Below are positions 8,005 through 16,401 of a stretch of DNA of 20,877 bases, piece by piece (position 1 is the stretch's first letter; every line of letters starts with the position of its first letter). The stretch lies in assembly GCA_002479035.1 (NCBI GenBank), contig DLLA01000186.1, positions 2,415 through 23,291 of the forward strand, given 5' to 3'. Position numbers and translations under genes: made by a program. The DNA comes from Bacteroidales bacterium UBA7574. GTDB taxonomy: Bacteria > Bacteroidota > Bacteroidia > Bacteroidales > Paludibacteraceae. The notes beneath the pieces were generated by a model. That model was not told where the DNA came from and did no database searches. It saw only the letters and a program-made list of their open reading frames with translations.

Positions 8005-9762
8005 ATGAAGAAATCTGTATTATTCAGTCTCACCGCCGCGCTCATCTTTCTGACCGCGTGCAATATGGACAAGTATCCGCAGGATAAACTGTCCCCCGAA
8101 ACCTACTTCTCTTCCGAGCAGGAGTTGCGGCTCTACACCAACTATTTCTACTCGCTCATGCCTTCGGGCAGCGAACTCTACGGCGAGGAGGGCGACCATT
8201 TCGTAGCCCCCACGCCCAGCCGCGACGTGCAGGGTACGCGCCTCGTGCCGTCCACCGACAGCAAGTGGGACTGGACCGTGCTCCGCAAAATCAACTTCTA
8301 CCTCGAGCACTCGTCCAACTGCACCGACGAAGACGCACGCGCCCACTACGACGGCGTGGCGCACTTCTTCCGTGCCTACTTCTATTTCCTCAAGGTGCGC
8401 AACTACGGCGATGTGCCTTGGTACGACGCGGTCATCGCCTCCAGTGACTCCGCTCTCCTCAACCAACCGCGCGACTCGCGGGCTTTGGTGGTGGAGCATA
8501 TCCTCAGCGACCTCGATGCCGCTATCAGCGAGTTGCCCGATGCCCACACACCCTACGAGGTCAACAAGTGGACAGCCCTCGCCCTCAAGTCGCGTGTCTG
8601 TCTCTTCGAAGGCACCTTCCGCAAGTACCACGACGGCGATGTCTTCAACCCCGACCACCTGCCGTGGCAGTCGCTCCTCGAGCAGTGTGCCGATGCTTCC
8701 CTCACCCTCATCAACGAGGGCGGCTACTCGCTCTACACGCAGGGCGCAGAGCCTTATCGTGACCTCTTTGCCTCTCTCGAAGCCAATGCCGACGAGTACA
8801 TCTGGGCACGACGCTACAGCAACGACCTCAACATCAAGAACAACGCCAACGCTTATTCCGTAGCGCGTGCCACGGGCTTCACCAAGCGTTTCGTGGATAT
8901 GTATCTCATGGCGGACGGCACGCGCTTCACCGACATCGCAGGGCACGACACCCTCACCTACGTGGCTGAATGTGCCAACCGTGACCCCCGTATGGCGCAG
9001 ACCATCCACACCCCGGGCTATATCCAAAAGGGTGCTGCCAAGACCGCTGCCGTGAACCTCAAGCAGACTTTTACCGGCTACAAGTACATCAAGTACGTCA
9101 TGGAGAGCACCTACAACACGTGGGACGGCTCACTTGTCTGCCTGCCCATCTTCCGCTTGGGCGAGGTCTATCTCAACTACGCCGAAGCCAAAGCCGAACT
9201 CGGCACGCTCACACAGGCGGACCTCGACGCATCCATCAATGTCCTCCGCGACCGTGTCTCCATGCCGCACCTCGACCTCGCGGCTGCCAACGCCAACCCC
9301 GATGCATACATGGAGTCCTGCTACCCCAATGTGGAGCAAGGTACCAACAAAGGTGTCATCCTCGAGATTCGCCGCGAGCGTCTCATCGAGACACCCCTCG
9401 AAGGATTCCATTTCTGGGACATCATGCGCTGGCGCGAGGGCAAAGCCTTCACCCAACCGCTCCTCGGCATGTACTTCCCCCGTCCGGGCAAGTACGACCT
9501 CACGGGCGACGGCAAGGCGAATGTCCAACTCAATGCGCCCGGGCAGTCGGGTGGCGGCGGTATCGGTGTTACCAGCCTCACCATCGGCACCGATGTCATC
9601 CTCACCGGTGAGACGAGTGGCAACATGCAGGCATTCTCCGAACTCCTCTTCACTTTCGACGAGGACAAGGACTACCTCTATCCCATTCCCTCCAACGAGC
9701 GCACCATCACCAACGGCGCACTCACCCAGAACCCGGGTTGGAAAGACGGTCTGAACTTCTGA
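8005..9762 (+). CDS. susD: SusD/RagB-family surface nutrient-binding lipoprotein
   Basis: A 585-aa outer-membrane lipoprotein that caps the SusC barrel and binds the incoming ligand. Lipoprotein signal: hydrophobic 5-17 then LTAC with Cys19. The N-terminal SusD-like region shows LSPETYFSSEQELRLYTNYFY; TPR-like helices carry the family stretches HFFRAYFYFLKVRNYGDVPW and LPIFRLGEVYLNYAEAKAELG. The C-terminal RagB/SusD region includes NVLRDRVSMPHL, LEIRRERLIETPLEGFHFWD and IMRWREGK. The length is typical of the family. It is 15 bp downstream of susC and shares its operon. Ligand specificity cannot be read from the sequence. Codons are markedly C-ending (CTC, ATC, GAC), opposite to fecR. Confidence 0.96.
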   Translation: MKKSVLFSLTAALIFLTACNMDKYPQDKLSPETYFSSEQELRLYTNYFYSLMPSGSELYGEEGDHFVAPTPSRDVQGTRLVPSTDSKWDWTVLRKINFYLEHSSNCTDEDARAHYDGVAHFFRAYFYFLKVRNYGDVPWYDAVIASSDSALLNQPRDSRALVVEHILSDLDAAISELPDAHTPYEVNKWTALALKSRVCLFEGTFRKYHDGDVFNPDHLPWQSLLEQCADASLTLINEGGYSLYTQGAEPYRDLFASLEANADEYIWARRYSNDLNIKNNANAYSVARATGFTKRFVDMYLMADGTRFTDIAGHDTLTYVAECANRDPRMAQTIHTPGYIQKGAAKTAAVNLKQTFTGYKYIKYVMESTYNTWDGSLVCLPIFRLGEVYLNYAEAKAELGTLTQADLDASINVLRDRVSMPHLDLAAANANPDAYMESCYPNVEQGTNKGVILEIRRERLIETPLEGFHFWDIMRWREGKAFTQPLLGMYFPRPGKYDLTGDGKANVQLNAPGQSGGGGIGVTSLTIGTDVILTGETSGNMQAFSELLFTFDEDKDYLYPIPSNERTITNGALTQNPGWKDGLNF

Positions 9763-9796
9763 TAATAAACAACAAACAATAACAACTTCAAATTTT

Positions 9797-11374
9797 ATGC
9801 TTATGAAAAAGTCTTTATTCACAGTGCTCGCTATGGCACTCACCCTCAGCCTCAACGCTGAGCAGTACTTCTTCTCGCCCAACGGCGCAGGCGATGCAGA
9901 CGGTTCGTCATGGGAGAACGCGGCCGCAGGCGAATACCTCGGCACCACCGTTGCCAATGCTGAACCGGGTACCGAGTTCTACATCATGGAAGGCTCCTAT
10001 CTGCCCGACAATACCACCAACATGTGGTATATCCCGCAGGGTATCACTATCCGCGGTGGCTATCCCGCTACTGCCACAGGTACTACTACCGACCTCGACT
10101 ACACCACCGCAGGCACGTCTGTCTTCTCCGCTGACCTCGACGGCGACGGCAAGGGCGACAACACCTCCTATGCCTTTGTTTACATGGGCATCAAGGACAA
10201 ACAGGGCGACAAGGACGAGCAGTTCTACAAGGACACCCAACTCTCTTCCATTTGGGGCATCACTTTCCGCGACGGTGCCCGCACCAATGGCAAGTACTGG
10301 GGCAACATGGTCTTCCTCAAGCATGTCAAGGCGGATTTCCATTTCTGCCAATTCATCAATAATGTCTGTGTAGATGAGAAGAAAGAAGTCAACAACGCCG
10401 CTCTCGTGGCTTGGGGCTGCCAACTCCGTATGTTCGACTGCATCTTCCGCGACAACCAATCCTCCAACTCAGGTGCGGCGTTCCTCACCCGTGCACGCAA
10501 CTCTGATTCAAACAACTCCGACCCTGCCAACAACGGCGTGGCACTCTTCGAGCGTTGCGAGTTCACCGACAACATCTGCCCGGGTACCTACGGCGGAGGG
10601 GCTGCCATTGCTGACAATGCAGGTACCACCTACTTCGTCAACTGCACCATGTCGGGTGCTTATTGCCAGAAGGCAGGTGGCGCATTCCGCAACTCTACCA
10701 ACGACGTAGCCTTCTTCATCAACAACACCTTTGTCAACAACTGGACCACACAAGCCACCAGTTCCGCAGGCGATGGATTGTCTTCCGGCAGAAACAGTAC
10801 TTCGTATTTTGCCAACAATGTCTTTGTCAACCCCGCCGAGCGTGACAAGTTCGACGCTGCCAACCACGCGGTTGTCTTCCTCCAGGAGGCTGATACAAAG
10901 GCTGTTTCCGCAGGCTACAATGTCTTCGGTACGCTCTTCGACAACGGTGGCAACACCTTCGCTGCCACGGACCGTCAGTCGGTTCTCGACAACATCTACA
11001 CGCAGGAGAAGGTCTTCGGCACCAACACCCTCACCGACAACGGCGGATTCAGCAAGACCATCGCCCCGACACTCGACATCACGGGCATGACCCTCGCAGC
11101 CCTGCAAGCCGCTATTGCTAAGTGGCCTATCGAGGACGCTGTCAAAGAGGTCATGGACGTCACCCTCGACCAACGCGGCTACACACGTGCTGCCACCACC
11201 ATGAGCGGCGCATTCGACAGCAACGCCACCAACCCCTCTACGGGTGTCAGCAACGTTACTGTTCCTGCTGCCGACAATACTGTCTACACCATCCTCGGAC
11301 AACCCATGGGCACCGACATCGACGTCCTCCCCGCAGGTATGTATATCCAAGGTGGCAAGAAGTTTATCAAGTAA
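9797..11374 (+). CDS. Secreted beta-helix (choice-of-anchor Q-like) protein with T9SS-like tail
   Basis: A 525-aa exported protein. Two in-frame ATGs (9797 and 9803) are possible; the second gives MKKSLFTVLAMALTLSLNA, a classical signal peptide, and may be the true start. The mature chain opens with YFFSPNGAGDADGSSWENA, a motif common at the start of choice-of-anchor-Q beta-helix proteins. It then shows beta-helix coils with F-NC-F-NN and GGG/GGA turns (CIFRDNQSSNSGAAFL, CEFTDNICPGTYGGGAA, NTFVNNW). A linker rich in T/A/N precedes a short C-terminal tail, VYTILGQPMGTDIDVLPAGM then KKFIK, like a T9SS type A sorting signal. It follows susD by 34 bp and is the last gene before a terminator, so it probably belongs to the susCD unit as a surface binding or processing protein. 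No catalytic motif is recognised. Confidence 0.82.
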   Translation: MLMKKSLFTVLAMALTLSLNAEQYFFSPNGAGDADGSSWENAAAGEYLGTTVANAEPGTEFYIMEGSYLPDNTTNMWYIPQGITIRGGYPATATGTTTDLDYTTAGTSVFSADLDGDGKGDNTSYAFVYMGIKDKQGDKDEQFYKDTQLSSIWGITFRDGARTNGKYWGNMVFLKHVKADFHFCQFINNVCVDEKKEVNNAALVAWGCQLRMFDCIFRDNQSSNSGAAFLTRARNSDSNNSDPANNGVALFERCEFTDNICPGTYGGGAAIADNAGTTYFVNCTMSGAYCQKAGGAFRNSTNDVAFFINNTFVNNWTTQATSSAGDGLSSGRNSTSYFANNVFVNPAERDKFDAANHAVVFLQEADTKAVSAGYNVFGTLFDNGGNTFAATDRQSVLDNIYTQEKVFGTNTLTDNGGFSKTIAPTLDITGMTLAALQAAIAKWPIEDAVKEVMDVTLDQRGYTRAATTMSGAFDSNATNPSTGVSNVTVPAADNTVYTILGQPMGTDIDVLPAGMYIQGGKKFIK

Positions 11375-11447
11375 TTACCAACCTGTTTGTTATCCGAATA
11401 TCAAATAGGAATAAGTAGGATTTCAAACACGGTTTAATCCCCGTTTC

Positions 11448-11482
11448 GCAGAGGCTGCATAGCCCCGCTGTGCAGCCTCTGC
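11448..11482 (+). terminator. Intrinsic terminator closing the susCD unit
   Basis: GCAGAGGCTGCA (11448-11459) and TGCAGCCTCTGC (11471-11482) are perfect 12-bp complements, and the loop holds a further AGC/GCT pair around CCC. CTTTAT follows. It lies 73 bp after the stop of the second beta-helix gene. The stem is long and GC-rich, though the T-run is short. It separates the susCD unit from the downstream hydrolase unit. Confidence 0.85.
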
Positions 11483-11495
11483 CTTTATCCGCACC

Positions 11496-11550
11496 AATAA
11501 TCCGCCATCAATCCGCCAACAATCCATCATCAATCCACCAATAATCCGCC
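11496..11550. repeat. Five 11-bp tandem repeats (ATAATCCGCC type)
   Basis: Five consecutive 11-base units: AATAATCCGCC, ATCAATCCGCC, AACAATCCATC, ATCAATCCACC, AATAATCCGCC. The first and last are identical. The period equals about one helical turn, so the conserved core ATCC repeats on one face of the DNA. The array lies between the terminator and the EEP hydrolase gene. It could be a cluster of regulator sites or simple slippage-derived sequence. Confidence 0.75.
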
Positions 11551-11613
11551 ACCTATACATCATCTCTACATAATTTAACACCGACTAAGCCTCGTGTCTT
11601 CCTCGGGTTAAGT

Positions 11614-11668
11614 GTATGTGATTAGTATGTGATTAGTATGTGATTAGTATGAGATTAGTATGTGATTC
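11614..11668. repeat. Five 11-bp tandem repeats (GTATGTGATTA type)
   Basis: Five units of 11 bases: three exact GTATGTGATTA copies (11614-11646), one GTATGAGATTA (11647-11657) and a last GTATGTGATTC (11658-11668). The sequence is unrelated to the array at 11496-11550 but has the same period. It is about 200 bp upstream of the EEP hydrolase gene and could be an operator array or a variable-number tandem repeat. Confidence 0.85.
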
Positions 11669-11715
11669 CTGTGACTATGTCGATACTTTGCGCTGGGGAC
11701 GCGGACGCCCTTGCG

Positions 11716-11755
11716 GGGTCCCTATGAGCCCGTGGGCGAAATGGGGTGCTCTTCT
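11716..11755 (+). repeat. Dispersed G/C-rich repeat, copy related to 18799-18838
   Basis: GGGTCCCTATGAGCCCGTG then GGCGAAATGGGGTGCTC closely matches 18799-18835, where the text is GGGTCCCCGCAAGCCTGTC, AA, then GGCGAAGTGGGGTGCTC. The two copies are in the same orientation, both in intergenic DNA. The rest of the 11375-11871 gap is AT-rich leader (11795-11871) with no recognisable gene; a short open frame through it is not credible. Confidence 0.7.
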
Positions 11756-11871
11756 CGTCCGCGATTGTTGGGTGACGACGCGGCTCGCGTCGTTAAAATA
11801 CAAAAACGCATACCATAGCAAATTGTATATAAAATTAATGGTTAATTACACGATAATTATATGTTTATAAT

Positions 11872-14280
11872 ATGTTTATGAACCGTCTTTTAGTCTTTCT
11901 TACATGTATCCTCTGCGCCCTCCCTATGGCTGCCGCAGACAATGGCGTACATCGCTTTGCCACATTCAATATCCGTTACTGCAATCCCAACAACGGTGAC
12001 ACGGGCGACAAGTTATGGGCAAACCGCCGTCAGTATGTTACTCGTATAGTCACCGACTACGATTTCGATGTCGTCGGCTTCGAGGAAGTGGTGGGTAACA
12101 ACCGCGACTCGCAGACGGGCAAGTCCCAACTGCAAGACCTCGTGGACCTCCTGCCCGACTACGACCATCATCAGTTCGAGCGTTCAGGCACCTCCTACGA
12201 ATACAATGCCGTTTTCTACAAACGGTCCCGATATACCCTCCTCGACAAGGGAGGATTCTATGTCAATGAGCACCCCTCCACACCGGGCAAGGGTTGGGAT
12301 TATTCCGACCACGAGAACCTGCCCCGTTGCGTAGCGTGGGTGCATCTTCGAGACAACGCTTCAGGGCAGGACTTCTATTTTGCCACTGCCCATACCAGTT
12401 ACGGACCTATCCCGTCGGGCATTCACGGCGCACAGGTCATCAGTTCGCAGTTGCACGCTATCGCAGGGCAGACGCCCATTGTGCTGGTGGGTGACTTCAA
12501 TATGGTGCGCACATCCCACGAGGAAGCCTATCGCGGCTACGCCTCTGTCTTCTACGATGCCGCACTTCAAGTCAATACCACCTGTCGCCCCAAGGGCAAC
12601 ATCACGCACACTGCGTCCAACTGGTACCCTGCCACCAGCCAGAACTGCCAGGGCAGTGAGTTCGACTATATCTTCTATGACCACATGACACCCCTGTCCC
12701 GCGAAATCATTACCGAAGATTATAATAGGAACATCGCGCCATCCGACCATTTCCCGCTCGTAGTCTCTTTCAAGTTGGGCAACGCCAATCACCCGACCTG
12801 TTTCTATGCGTCCAACCCCGATGAACTCCGTACCGCATTGGCATCTGCCACCATGCTCGACACCATCTGCCTCGCTGCGGGCGACTACACCCTCTCCGAG
12901 ACCATCGTTCCCCAAGCCTCCCTCACTGTCATCGGCGGATACAACGCCGACTTCTCCGACATCATCGGCGAATCCACACTCCACCTTGCCGAAACGGGAC
13001 AAGTGTTCTCCATACCTCACTACTACTCCTTGACTCTCCACAACATTGTCCTTCGCGATGGCAAGACCACTCTTTCGCAAGGGGGCGGCTTGATTCATAG
13101 CCACGGCAACCTGCTTTCGCTCAACCGGTGCCGTTTCCTCAACGCCTACTCTTCCACCATGGGCGGGGCAATCTGTGCCACCACACACAGCCTTTCTCTC
13201 AATGGTTGTTTTTTCTCTTGCGACACTGCTAAGCAGACGGGTGGGGCGGTGTACGCTACATGCCAAGCCACTCTCACTGTCCACGACTGCCAGTTCCGCA
13301 ACAACTACGCTGCCGACGGCGCAGCACTCTTCACCAATGCCTACCGCACCGCGGATATTCAGTGCTCCTCGTTCACAGGCAACGGCAGCGAGAAGTACGG
13401 TACTATCCACCTCTTCCCCTACGAGTATGCCCTTTCGGCAAACATCGTCAACTGCTCTTTCCTCAACAATACCCTCAATGCCAAGAAGGGACTTGCCACC
13501 GTCACCAAACTCTATGGCGGCACGGGCGTGTATGCGAAGATGAACTCCAACGACCAACTCTTCAACATTGCCCATTGCACTTTCCTTGGCAACCGAACCT
13601 GTTTCACGGGCACCGCGGCTAATTTCACAGGCTCCACCCTGCAAATAGAACAGGGAAAAGCCTGCATGATGAACTGCCTGCTCTTGGCAAACACACTGGA
13701 AATCGCAGGCTCTGACCCTGTTTTTTCCGACTATACCGTAGCCGAGAGTGCCAATCTCTGGCGCGATACCTACAACCTGCACGCTGCTTCCGCCGATATT
13801 CCCAACTGGCAGTCGGTGCTCACCCAATCCATTGCAGGCACGTGGAGCGACGGTCGCTTCACCGCTACCGTACTCTCCGACGGAGCCTATCAAATCCTTG
13901 ACCCCGTCTTGGCGGGCTACAACCTGTGCTGTCTGCCCACCACGCAACGCCTGTGCGAATCCGCTTTCGGATTCGATATCAATGGCGACGGCACCGTCAC
14001 GGGCTACCTCACCTACGACCAACTGCGCCATACACGTGCCATCAAGTCCTGTATCGGTGCCATTGAGCACTCCCAACAATCCACAGACCTCACCGCTCCC
14101 GAGCAGTCTGCCGACCTTCGCCTTATTGGTGAACATACGTATCTGCTGCCCGCTGCCGACCATATCACCCTCTTCAACGCCGCAGGAGCGTGCCTTTGGT
14201 CGGGGACAGGCAACACCATCGACCTCTCGGCCTACCCGCAAGGCATCTATTTCGTGAACAATCACAAAATTATTCGCTGA
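11872..14280 (+). CDS. EEP-family phosphodiesterase/phosphatase fused to parallel beta-helix and T9SS-like tail
   Basis: An 802-aa exported fusion (ATG at 11872, or 11878 giving MNRLLVFLTCILCALPMAAA as signal peptide). Residues about 25-303 are an endonuclease/exonuclease/phosphatase (EEP) domain, a metal-dependent phosphodiesterase fold covering DNase I, sphingomyelinases and sugar-phosphate phosphatases. All core motifs are visible: FNIRY (Asn33), GFEEV (Glu72), ATAHT (His174), GDFN (Asp208, Asn210), SEFDY (Asp265) and PSDHFP (Asp292, His293). Residues about 310-740 form a right-handed beta-helix (SLTLHNIVLRDG, GGGLIHSHG, GGAVYATC, CQFRNNYAADGAAL), including a calcium-like DINGDGTVTG loop at 702-711. 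The last 40 residues (ITLFNAAGACLWSG to GIYFVNNHKIIR) resemble a T9SS sorting tail. It starts a tight gene run, with the next ATG 1 nt after the stop. The cleaved phosphoester is unknown. Confidence 0.88.
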   Translation: MFMNRLLVFLTCILCALPMAAADNGVHRFATFNIRYCNPNNGDTGDKLWANRRQYVTRIVTDYDFDVVGFEEVVGNNRDSQTGKSQLQDLVDLLPDYDHHQFERSGTSYEYNAVFYKRSRYTLLDKGGFYVNEHPSTPGKGWDYSDHENLPRCVAWVHLRDNASGQDFYFATAHTSYGPIPSGIHGAQVISSQLHAIAGQTPIVLVGDFNMVRTSHEEAYRGYASVFYDAALQVNTTCRPKGNITHTASNWYPATSQNCQGSEFDYIFYDHMTPLSREIITEDYNRNIAPSDHFPLVVSFKLGNANHPTCFYASNPDELRTALASATMLDTICLAAGDYTLSETIVPQASLTVIGGYNADFSDIIGESTLHLAETGQVFSIPHYYSLTLHNIVLRDGKTTLSQGGGLIHSHGNLLSLNRCRFLNAYSSTMGGAICATTHSLSLNGCFFSCDTAKQTGGAVYATCQATLTVHDCQFRNNYAADGAALFTNAYRTADIQCSSFTGNGSEKYGTIHLFPYEYALSANIVNCSFLNNTLNAKKGLATVTKLYGGTGVYAKMNSNDQLFNIAHCTFLGNRTCFTGTAANFTGSTLQIEQGKACMMNCLLLANTLEIAGSDPVFSDYTVAESANLWRDTYNLHAASADIPNWQSVLTQSIAGTWSDGRFTATVLSDGAYQILDPVLAGYNLCCLPTTQRLCESAFGFDINGDGTVTGYLTYDQLRHTRAIKSCIGAIEHSQQSTDLTAPEQSADLRLIGEHTYLLPAADHITLFNAAGACLWSGTGNTIDLSAYPQGIYFVNNHKIIR

Positions 14281-14281
14281 T

Positions 14282-16354
14282 ATGAACCGACTCACATCTA
14301 TCCTCTGTTTCTCTTTCATTGCACTCCTGTCCTTTGCACAAGACCCGTGGAGCATCACCGTGGAGAAACCGCTGCAAGGCGACTACTACGGTATCACTTC
14401 CGCCAACGGGCAGATAGGGTTGGTCTCCTCGCGCTCACCCCTCAAGGTGGACAAAGTGGTGGTAGGCGGACTCTATGACATCTACGCATCGGGACGCGTC
14501 AATAACTATTTCCCGAACATCAACCCGCTTGACCTCGAACTGAAGGTCAACGGCACCCGCTGCGACCGAGGCAATATCTCTGACTATACGCAGGACTTCT
14601 CTTTTCGCAACGGTGCCTTCAGCGGACACTTCTCTTTCCGTGACCTTGTGCGTGTCTCCTACATCACCGTCGCCCTGCGTCAGATGCCCTTTGGCTATAT
14701 GACCGATGTCACTGTCGTAGCCACTGCCGACTGCGACTTGTTGGTTCTCAACCAGCACCGCGCACCCGAAGCACTCCGCAACGTGGAAGACTACTTCTCA
14801 TACATCGACAACAAGGCAAACCCCTACACCACCGTCTATCCCCATTATGTGCTGATGACCACCACGGCGGACAGCCCTACCGCACGCCACCACTTGGCTG
14901 CCTGTACGGCTTTCCTGTTTCCTGACAACCCGTCGGGTGGGGTAGAGACCGAGATACGCCACCGCACCGACCGCGGTGTAGGACGCCACACCATGGAGTT
15001 CACCCACCACTTGCAGGCGGGTGACACCCTGCACTTTGCCCTTGTCGGCAACATCATGGGCAGCAACACCGTCCCTGACGTACGCAACGAGGTGGAACGC
15101 CTCACCGTCTATCAGATGTTGGAGGGGTACGACCGATTGTGGACGCGGCACAACAGCGCATGGCAGGCACTCTGGCAGAGCGACATCCTCATAGAAGGAG
15201 ACGCACAAGCCCAACAGGATGTGCATTCCATGCTCTATCACCTCTATGCCTTCTTCCGTACCGGCAACGCATGGTCCTGTTCCCCGATGGGACTCAGCGG
15301 CTTGGGCTACAACGGGCATTGCTTCTGGGACACCGAGACATGGATGTTCCCCGCCCTGCTTCTCATGCACCCCGACATAGCCCGTGAGGCACTCGACTAC
15401 CGCTTTGCACGACTCGGCAGGGCACGGCAGAAAGCCTATTTCTATGGCTATCAGGGAGCCCTCTTCCCATGGGAGAGTGCCGATAGCGGACAAGAGGAAG
15501 TGGCACCCAACAACATGTACCCGAACACCGAGCACCATATCTCAGGCGACATCGCTATCGCGGCATGGCAATACTATTGCATCACGCAGGACAAAGACTG
15601 GCTCCGCACTACAGGCTACCCGCTCATCTCGGAGACAGCGGACTTCTGGGTGTCGCGTGTGGACATCGATTCCACAGGGCGTGCCAATATCATCAACACT
15701 ATTGGTGCCGACGAATGGAGCAGCAACGCGCAGGGCGGCAAACAGATTGACAACAACGCCTACACCCTCGGCGTAGCCATCACCAATCTACAACTGGCTA
15801 CCAAAGCAGCCAAGACATTGGGTATCAAGCCCGATGCCGAGTGGGACAACATCGCCCGCCGCATCTCGTTCCAATACCTGCCCAACGGTGTCATCAAGGA
15901 GTACGACACCTACGACGGACAAGTCACCAAGCAAGCCGATGTCTCGCTGCTTGCATATCCTTTGCATATTGTCACCGACACCGCACTCATACGCCGCAAT
16001 CTGGAGTACTATATCGACAAAGTGCCGGAGCGTCTCACTCCCGCTATGTCGAAGTCTATCTACACCGTGCTGTATTGCAGGCTGCGCCAACCGGAACGTG
16101 CCCTGTACTATTTCCGTGACTCCTACTTGCCTAACCTCAACCCGCCGTTCCGTGTGATGGCGGAGTTCAATGGCGGTACCAATCCTTACTTCATCACAGG
16201 CGCAGGCGGTACGCTGCAAACCATGCTCTTTGGTTTTGGCGGTCTCGAAATCACCGACAAGGGACTCCAACGCAAGTACGCACCACTGCTGCCCGAATCG
16301 TGGCAGTCCGTCACACTCCGCATAGCGGGACGCGAAGACATCGTCATCCGCTAA
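14282..16354 (+). CDS. Secreted GH65-type alpha-glucoside hydrolase
   Basis: A 690-aa glycoside hydrolase of the GH65 type with signal peptide MNRLTSILCFSFIALLSFA. The N-terminal beta-sandwich (about 22-290) precedes an (alpha/alpha)6 barrel. Family landmarks are FWDTETWMFP (348-357), GADEW with the likely general acid Glu478, IDNNAYTL (489-496), KQADVSLLAYP (550-560) and VMAEF, where Glu628 sits where human PGGHG (ATHL1) and hydrolytic GH65 enzymes keep a catalytic base, followed by PYFITGAGGTLQTMLFG. The phosphate-binding loop of GH65 phosphorylases is not apparent, so inverting hydrolysis is favoured over phosphorolysis. Known hydrolytic relatives cleave kojibiose (alpha-1,2-glucose) or the alpha-1,2-glucose of glucosyl-galactosyl-hydroxylysine. 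That points to release of terminal alpha-linked glucose (inference). It directly follows the EEP fusion and precedes the oxidoreductase by 47 bp. Confidence 0.88.
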   Translation: MNRLTSILCFSFIALLSFAQDPWSITVEKPLQGDYYGITSANGQIGLVSSRSPLKVDKVVVGGLYDIYASGRVNNYFPNINPLDLELKVNGTRCDRGNISDYTQDFSFRNGAFSGHFSFRDLVRVSYITVALRQMPFGYMTDVTVVATADCDLLVLNQHRAPEALRNVEDYFSYIDNKANPYTTVYPHYVLMTTTADSPTARHHLAACTAFLFPDNPSGGVETEIRHRTDRGVGRHTMEFTHHLQAGDTLHFALVGNIMGSNTVPDVRNEVERLTVYQMLEGYDRLWTRHNSAWQALWQSDILIEGDAQAQQDVHSMLYHLYAFFRTGNAWSCSPMGLSGLGYNGHCFWDTETWMFPALLLMHPDIAREALDYRFARLGRARQKAYFYGYQGALFPWESADSGQEEVAPNNMYPNTEHHISGDIAIAAWQYYCITQDKDWLRTTGYPLISETADFWVSRVDIDSTGRANIINTIGADEWSSNAQGGKQIDNNAYTLGVAITNLQLATKAAKTLGIKPDAEWDNIARRISFQYLPNGVIKEYDTYDGQVTKQADVSLLAYPLHIVTDTALIRRNLEYYIDKVPERLTPAMSKSIYTVLYCRLRQPERALYYFRDSYLPNLNPPFRVMAEFNGGTNPYFITGAGGTLQTMLFGFGGLEITDKGLQRKYAPLLPESWQSVTLRIAGREDIVIR

Positions 16355-16401
16355 TCACGAAAATAACGCAAACTACGTAAACTACAAAAACTACGATATC
16401 C

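Noticed and set aside
11640..11870. Open frame of 76 codons before the EEP gene
   Set aside because: It is formed from the 11-bp repeats and the dispersed G/C-rich repeat, has no family signature and no plausible leader.
14282..16354. GH65 disaccharide phosphorylase (trehalose, maltose or kojibiose phosphorylase)
   Set aside because: It has a signal peptide, a glutamate at the hydrolase base position and no evident phosphate-binding loop.
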